Assembly: GCA_025667525.1 (NCBI GenBank)
Contig: CM046876.1
Coordinates: 77,471,235-77,535,234 of the forward strand
Reading direction: 5' to 3'
Length of the DNA: 64,000 bases
From: Glebionis coronaria
Taxonomy: Eukaryota; Streptophyta; Magnoliopsida; Asterales; Asteraceae
The notes under the pieces are model-generated. The model was not told the origin of the DNA, searched no databases, and saw nothing but the letters and a program-made list of their open reading frames with translations. Below are positions 58,324 through 64,000 of this stretch, piece after piece. Numbering within the stretch: position 1 is the first letter of the stretch; each line of letters opens with the position of its first letter. The position numbers and the translations under genes are program-made.

Positions 58324-61240
58324 TAATATTTCAATTTCTTTAGTTCGTTATTCTCGACTCAATACGAATTGATTATCCAATAGAAATCAGGTCAACTAAT
58401 TGTTTTTGGTGTTAGATTTTATATAATTTTGGTAATCTAGGTCTAATTATCACAAAGCACGTAAAAATGTAAAAATATGATCTCTACGTATCCGTACTAA
58501 GCTAAAAACAAAGTGCACATACCACACATAATGCCAAATGTACAAGTAATCAATGCACAAGATGTAAATTTGCTCAAAATGTAAAGTTCACAAAAGTATA
58601 AGGACTAGAAATGTAAATTCAGAAACTTGAAGGACTGAAAATGGAAATATAACAAACTTGTAACCAAATAGTAACAAACTACCAAAATGCCAAACTGAAT
58701 TTGCAACTACCTAACAAATCTGAGGACCAATATGCAAAACCTAGCAAACTTATAACTATCTAAAATATATTACACTAATCCCTAATCTCTAAGGACTTAA
58801 TTGCAATTAAAACAAATGTTAAAAAAAAACTGGGCTACTACACTTCAATAAGCTAGAACTAAAGCATTAAGCCACCAAATAAGCTAAGGTTTGTTTCAAA
58901 AAGCTTCTAATACAAATTTACCTAGTCAGTTCAAAAGATTTTAGCTGAAATGGTCTAAAAGCTCAATAAGCACTTTTTGGAATAAGCACTTTTAAGAGAT
59001 CTACTTATTCAGATAAGCACTAAAGCTGAATTGCTCAAAACATTATCAATAGGCCAAATAAGGAAGACCTATCCAAGAAAATCTCAAAAAGCACCACATA
59101 AGAAGCTAGAAAATCAAATAAGCTATTTTGGCTTATGTTGGCCAAACGTTGACCAGCGTTGACCAAGTTTGACGTTGGTCCAATATTAATTTCTCAGCTT
59201 ATCTAACTGATTTGTGAAAGAAAATTAATACTTTTTTTTAAGATAATAAGCTTGTGATGAAAATCTGTATAGGACTTATCACATAAACTTACATTTGCTA
59301 TGAGGCTTATTCTAGAGCTGATTTCTTGCTTATTAGTGAAAACTGTATAGTCTAACCTATATGTCTAGAAAGCTAGGATGACAAGCTATGCTCAGAACTA
59401 AAATTCACTTCCTAATAGTAATGAAGATTTGGCAAGCATTTGAAATAGGCATGTTTTGGTTGTGAAATCTGACCCAAAGTATTTAGAATGCTAATTGCCT
59501 GTTTGACTCCAAAACTTGCAGTCATACTTGTTACCAACTACTAAGTGGAAACTAACTTCTACTAGCAACTTTCCAACACTAATTCAAGATATGATGATCT
59601 AAGCCAAACACTGGTTAACAGAATAAGCAAGAATAAAGCTATGAGACTATATGAATCTAGCAGATTAAAATATCTCACAATCAAGTCATATCCAAGAACT
59701 GAAAATAAGCACATATCATGCAATTCCAAGTAGTTTTACACTAGAATACACAAATGAGCATGCAAACTAAGTTTTGAGAGGAAAATGTAAAGAGAAACTT
59801 ATAAGAACTTTGAAGGCTTCTTTGAGTAAGAAGTGGGGTGCTGAGCTCACTTGTAACTCTATCAACACCAAATCAACTCATCTACACTGCTACAAACCAA
59901 AATATACCATCATCATCATCATCTATACTTGATCAATCTGCAAAATGGTTATGTCGGAGCTATGACAATGGATTGCTACTTCTGAATTCTTGATCAAAGC
60001 TTCAAAATCAACCAACTAACTCCATTGTTCAATCAAGAACAATAGAATCACAACAATAATAGTAATGTAGTATGAAGGTTCAAGTGAATTGAGAATGAGA
60101 GTGAATTTAGAGAAATTGGAGTTTCATTAATGGGGTAAAAGTTGTTAGAAGTGTTCTAACAGACTAACTAACTAACTAACCAACTCAAAGTGTTTGTCAA
60201 GCACTTTGAGTAGTTATAACTACTAACTGCTAACAAGATTGAGAGAGAATTGGGAAAAGTGTGTGCTTTTACACATTAAGCTACTTCTCACAAATGAGAG
60301 ATACAAGGGCTATTTATAGAGTGAAATTAGGTGTTGGGGAGGTCCAATGACGTGTTGCATCCAACCAGAAAATGCCACGTGGCTTCATCTTCCCAATTGA
60401 GAATTCTTGTTCATGATCTAAATTAGGGGAAAATTATTCAATGGATGAAATGGTGATTAAATAAGTGAGTTGAATTCGTCTCATCATTTAGATCATTTTT
60501 GATGTTGAAAGCTCTTTCTGAAAGTGCCTAAATCTTGCTCCACGATCAGGGTATGAAGAGTGACACATGTCAAGCTTTATTTTATCCATTAATATTCACG
60601 CGGATCATTATCTAGTATAACAGTGGGATATATGAAGTGTATGCATGTGATTGGTGGAGAAGTGTTAGTGGTGAGCACTGTTATGATTCAGCTGCTTACT
60701 CTCTCCTCATTAATATCAACTCTAAGTTGGCAATCCATGTCTCATATTTCCTCACTTGTGATTGGCTGAAAAGGTTATCACACGGATCAAGCTTGACTTA
60801 TCTTTCATTTTTGGCAAAATAGGTCCTTCTAGTTAACAGCCTTGAATCTTGAACTCCAAACTTCAATAACTTGTCATATTTAGCCCTTTGACTTCATACT
60901 TGACCAGAATTGAACCCTTGACTTGTTGACTTGAACTTTGACCAGATTTGACTTTCTTCTTGACTTTTCCAACTTGTCACTTTTAGTCCCTCAACTTTAC
61001 AAGTTGTCAAGAAAGGTCCTTTGACTTGTTTGACTTGTCATCTTTTGTCCTTCTTTTGTCTTTTCTTCATCATTAATGCCTTGATTTCCATGTTTGCATC
61101 AAATTTGTATCTTTTTACCTACACAAGCACAAACAACAAAGAATACCCATAATACTTCTTTTACACATTAAAATATGGTATTTTACTTTGTGTTTTAGGG
61201 TTAAATATGATATAATTGATATGAGATTTCACTCATATCA
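58324..61240 (-). repeat. 5' LTR of element A
   Basis: 2917 bp on the minus strand from TGATATGAGTGAAATC (61240) to TATTA (58324), then two bases and the primer site. Perfect 9-bp inverted repeat at its very start (61217-61240). TATA box CTATAAATAG on the minus strand at 60310-60319. GCTTATT-rich stretch at about 58876-59350. Matches the partial 3' LTR at 18439-20737. Confidence 0.87.
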
Positions 61241-61261
61241 ATGGATGTGTTTCTCTCTTTA

Positions 61262-61420
61262 TCAAAGTGGGATTAAGTTATGTTTTTCGTACCTTCCAAT
61301 GCTTGTAGTGATGACGGAAGTTGATAGGGTGTTGTCTTCTATTTCTGCTAGCAACTCGTTGCAATCTTTTGCCAGGGTCCTTGATTCGTGACTCAAGCAA
61401 GTTATCAAAATGGTCTTCAT
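61262..61420 (-). CDS. Possible host gene first exon, cut by element A (doubtful)
   Basis: A 52-codon minus-strand frame from ATG at 61420 to a stop at 61262, with an ordinary-looking amino acid mix including LAKDCNELLAEIED. Part of it could be an exon ending at a possible splice donor AAG/GTACG near 61292. Upstream on the same strand, at about 61664-61681, are two TGGGCY elements typical of plant housekeeping promoters. Element A begins 22 bases after the stop, in the same orientation. I do not recognise the protein, and chance is a real alternative. Confidence 0.25.
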   Translation of the reverse strand: MKTILITCLSHESRTLAKDCNELLAEIEDNTLSTSVITTSIGRYEKHNLIPL

Positions 61421-61663
61421 TTCATTAGTGATGGTTACTTCAAAACAGTAGCTACAATTATGATGAAAATGATTGTGAGCTAATAGTTATGAGTACCTGT
61501 AAACCGGAGTTGGCTGCGGATCTTGGGTAATGGAATTTCGTCTATTACCTTTCTATTGGGTAGTGGAATTATCTTGTGTAGGAGTGGAGAGAAATACGGT
61601 GAGACAATAAAGAAATTTACACAATAGGATTAAAAGGCCGCATTTCATCTCCTAGAATATTAT

Positions 61664-61681
61664 TGGGCCACACTAAGCCCA
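61664..61681 (-). promoter_or_regulatory. Paired TGGGCY (site II-like) elements
   Basis: TGGGCC at 61664-61669 on the + strand and, on the minus strand, TGGGCTT ending opposite 61675-61681. Paired TGGGCY motifs are known TCP-bound elements in plant ribosomal and growth gene promoters. The use here is inference. Confidence 0.35.
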
Positions 61682-62938
61682 GTCAAAATGTGCACTCTTC
61701 TTTGTTGCTTTGTCTGTAGTAAATAAGTTGCCCTAATTCACCTCATAAACATAACGCCTCTTTTGTGTTTATCTTCATATCCAAAATGTAGCTACCAAAG
61801 AAAAAAAATACAGTAGTTCCATTCTAATGTAAACCAAACTAATCTTGATAGTATCTCACCCACACAAACCAAGAACAAATCATTACTATCCATTTCATCA
61901 TCTAGATCATATATCATGAAATGAATCAGATGATCCATTTCGAATCACAAAAAATTTAATTAGCCCACGAAGAACATTAAAGAACGGCTTCAAGATCAAG
62001 TGAATTGGTCTCGGGTAGGTGTGTATTTTGTGTGTTTAAAACGAAAAAAGATCGAATCTAGCATGTTTGTTATAATTCTTTATTTACTTTCGTATAACAA
62101 AGATGGTTTAGACCATTACAAAGATCTATGGTGACGATTTTTTTTGTGAATAGGTATGTTAAGATCAAATCTCAAGTGTAACATATGTAAGAAACCCAGA
62201 TCTTGTTTTCTTTCTTTTAATTTCGAGTTGATGTTGATATGGAAATGGGAGTGTAAATCTGGCGATGTGATTTTTTTTTAATTTTGATATATATTTTGTG
62301 ATTTTCATCAAAGATATTTTGATAAAAATTGTTTTTGTGCGTATATCGGAATCTCTATGATGTTTCGTATATGTTACAGATTTGGTTGGGTGGTGGCTGG
62401 GGTTTTGTTAAGGATGATGGGGTTTTTATAGATCAAGGATCATATAAACGGGTACATTAAATTAGTACAATTGAAAAGACAATAATATTACAGATTCATA
62501 CGAAGAGCCTTACGAAAGTATTAGAATTTAAGTCATGAACTCATATGATTGGTTGTGTGCCACATTTCTGTCATTATTACTCCACATTAATGTCTTCGCA
62601 ACTCAATTTTATATTATATAAGATATTAAATTTTAAAGTATATTTAAATAATTTAATTAAGTATAAACGTTCATAAGTCTTTTTGCTATAGGCATGAGCT
62701 TATAAAAGCTTAATACTTATAAACTTATTATACAAGTTATATTCAAGCCTATATAAGCCTCGAAACAATTCTTTGTCAAACATAATTATTAAATAAATTA
62801 GATTTCAGTTCATTTAAATACTAAGCTTATTTAATTTATGGGAGGACTCATCCCCCCCCCCCATCTCCCTAGCATTCAATGCATAAGATTACATCTCCAA
62901 TTTACACTACAAGGGTATTTACGTCATTTTACATGTCC
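61682..62938. other. No recognised feature
   Basis: AT-rich sequence without a credible coding frame on either strand. It may include 5' untranslated or intron sequence of a neighbouring gene. A run of 11 C lies at 62852-62862. Confidence 0.4.
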
Positions 62939-62939
62939 C

Positions 62940-63014
62940 TTATATAAATCTTTTTTCTACATTAAAACACATAGTACATCTTTTTTCTCTTTCTCTCTCT
63001 TTCTCTCTCTACCC
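62940..63014 (+). promoter_or_regulatory. TATA box followed by pyrimidine patch
   Basis: TTATATAAA at 62940-62948, then, about 35 bases on, a CT-rich tract of TTTCTCTCTC repeats at 62981-63014. The pairing of a TATA box with a pyrimidine patch is typical of plant core promoters. No long open frame follows within the window, so the transcript, if any, is spliced or non-coding. Confidence 0.4.
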
Positions 63015-63052
63015 TTGATCTATTTCTATCGCTACAAATCCTCTAATATTAA

Positions 63053-63160
63053 GAATCGATCATCATGGATCGATTCGTGATGAATCGATCCATCACGAAT
63101 CAATCATCATGTATCAATCGTCCGTCATTGAATCGATTGATCGATAATCACGAATTGATC
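63053..63160. repeat. Cluster of overlapping GATCGATTC palindromes
   Basis: GAATCGATC (63053-63061), GGATCGATTC (63067-63076), GATTCGTGAT (63072-63081), GAATCGATCC (63082-63091) and ATCACGAATC (63092-63101) give several exact, mutually exclusive inverted repeats. Related ATTGATCGAT pieces follow to about 63160. It lies downstream of the promoter-like site. Confidence 0.75.
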
Positions 63161-63399
63161 GATCCTCATCAGTTTAGATTAAGATATATTCTTATTTTAA
63201 GTGAATAAGATTATTAATTACCATCACTCAAATTTATAAGCTTTTAATTAGCTTATTTTGAATAAACTTTTTAACTTTATTGTTCTTAATTATAAGCTAG
63301 CTTATTAGGTGATTTATGTTAATAATTAGATTATTGTGAATAAGCTAATTCATGTTAATAAGTTGATTCAAATGAATAAGCTTATGAATTAAAGAAGAT

Positions 63400-63512
63400 G
63401 AGAGCTATATGAATAAGTGTATGAATTAGATGAGAGTTATGTGAATAAGCTTATGAATTAGATGAGAGTTATGTGAATAAGCTTATAAATTAGATGAGAG
63501 TTATAAATAAGG
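63400..63512. repeat. 32-bp tandem repeat, 3.5 copies
   Basis: Units start at 63400, 63432 and 63464, with a partial at 63496; each begins GAGAGTTATGTGAATAAGC or a close variant. Single-base differences only. A degenerate relative lies just upstream (63366-63399). Confidence 0.85.
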
Positions 63513-64000
63513 TAGCTCTACTCTTTTGTAAACTTTTTCTTTTGATCATTCCCTAAGCCATTGCTATGTTACCTACATCATTAGTTATTGTTTTTGATAT
63601 GATTTTTTATTCCCTTTGCCTTGTTATGATCCCTTTGTTTGATATGCATCCTTATGCTCACTTTTGATCAATCATGATATATGCTTTGATATGCCCTTTT
63701 GTTATAAACCCCTCATGTCCGAGCCATATTTTGTTTTCTAGTCATGAAGGTACCATGACCATGTCCTCAATGCACCGGTGGCATAACACCATCTAGGACG
63801 GTGTGATTAGACCCCGGCGTGCCCTTTTGATGGCCATTTTGCTATATATTCTATGAGTGCGTATGCTAGTCATGATCTAGTGTACGTGTTATTCTGTTTT
63901 GTAGGGGGTATGGATGCATCCTAGGTGTTTGGTAAGTATGATATGATCTGTAGTGAATGGGTTGTGTGTGCTATACACCCCATATCGCTTCTGGTACATA
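63513..64000. other. No gene recognised; possibly LTR-like sequence
   Basis: No credible coding frame. A GC-richer stretch at 63740-63830 with an ACACC/GGTGT inverted repeat resembles parts of plant Ty3/gypsy LTRs in style, but I see no ends or duplicates in the window to prove it. Confidence 0.3.

Larger units (their letters stand above)
18439..61240 (-). mobile_element. Element A: old Athila-type element hosting B and F
   Basis: A minus-strand element. Its 5' LTR (61240 to 58324) and partial 3' LTR (20737 to 18439) belong to one family and differ by a few percent. Reading down the minus strand: 5' LTR, primer-binding site (58321-58304), leader, first gag codons (57565), F insertion, rest of gag, protease, RT, RNase H, start of integrase (to 41791), B complex, rest of integrase (23809-22733), 3' untranslated region, polypurine tract, 3' LTR. 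Continuity across both gaps is shown by gag and integrase resuming at the same codon region. All coding parts are broken. The 3' LTR end is cut by X. Confidence 0.85.

Noticed and set aside
62838..63080. 80-codon frame after the C run
   Set aside because: Begins upstream of the TATA box and reads through the pyrimidine tract; composition reflects the repeats, not a protein.

Overview
This window looks like intergenic heterochromatin of a large plant genome, most likely a eudicot. The gag and pol proteins recall Athila-type Ty3/gypsy elements familiar from Asteraceae, but that family assignment is from memory of protein style, not a search. It is AT-rich, has no convincing complete host gene, and about 61 of the 64 kb are LTR retrotransposons nested inside each other. 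I name the elements A, B, D, E, F and X. There is no bacterial-type organisation, CRISPR array, rRNA gene or convincing functional tRNA gene.

Layout. Element D (1-3481 and 15731-about 17025, + strand) is the 3' end of an Athila-type element: integrase C-terminus, long 3' untranslated region carrying a 544-bp hAT-type MITE, then a 3' LTR. That LTR is split by element E (3482-15725), a 12.2-kb Tekay/Del-like chromovirus with 3.44-kb LTRs and a GTGTT target duplication. X (about 17026-18438) is the 3' end of another chromovirus-like LTR into which D probably inserted. X in turn cuts the 3' LTR of element A. Element A is a large, old minus-strand Athila-type element running from its 5' LTR at 58324-61240 down to its 3' LTR at 18439-20737. 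A is broken twice. The B complex (23810-41784) sits in the zinc-binding start of A's integrase. The young element F (46359-57527, + strand, ACGCC target duplication, LTRs about 1 percent different) sits in the first codons of A's gag.

The B complex is itself mosaic: a + strand Athila-type element (23810-38053), a primer-binding site straight after its 3' LTR, a fragment of a diverged LTR, then an inverted copy of B's 3' untranslated region and U3, with short microhomologies at both ends of the inverted copy. From 61241 to 64000 the window leaves the nest. It holds a possible truncated host gene start, a TATA promoter-like site, a cluster of overlapping palindromes and a 32-bp tandem repeat.

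How the parts work. The Athila-type elements encode one gag-protease-RT-RNase H-integrase polyprotein and use a tRNA-Asp type primer-binding site. All copies here are broken by stop codons and frameshifts. The most interesting signals are non-coding: a hairpin at the first bases of every Athila-type LTR whose arms covary between families, a conserved leader hairpin, a repeated polypurine-like motif in every 3' untranslated region, a second polypurine-like tract inside E, and E itself, whose LTRs are young although its coding region is thoroughly decayed.
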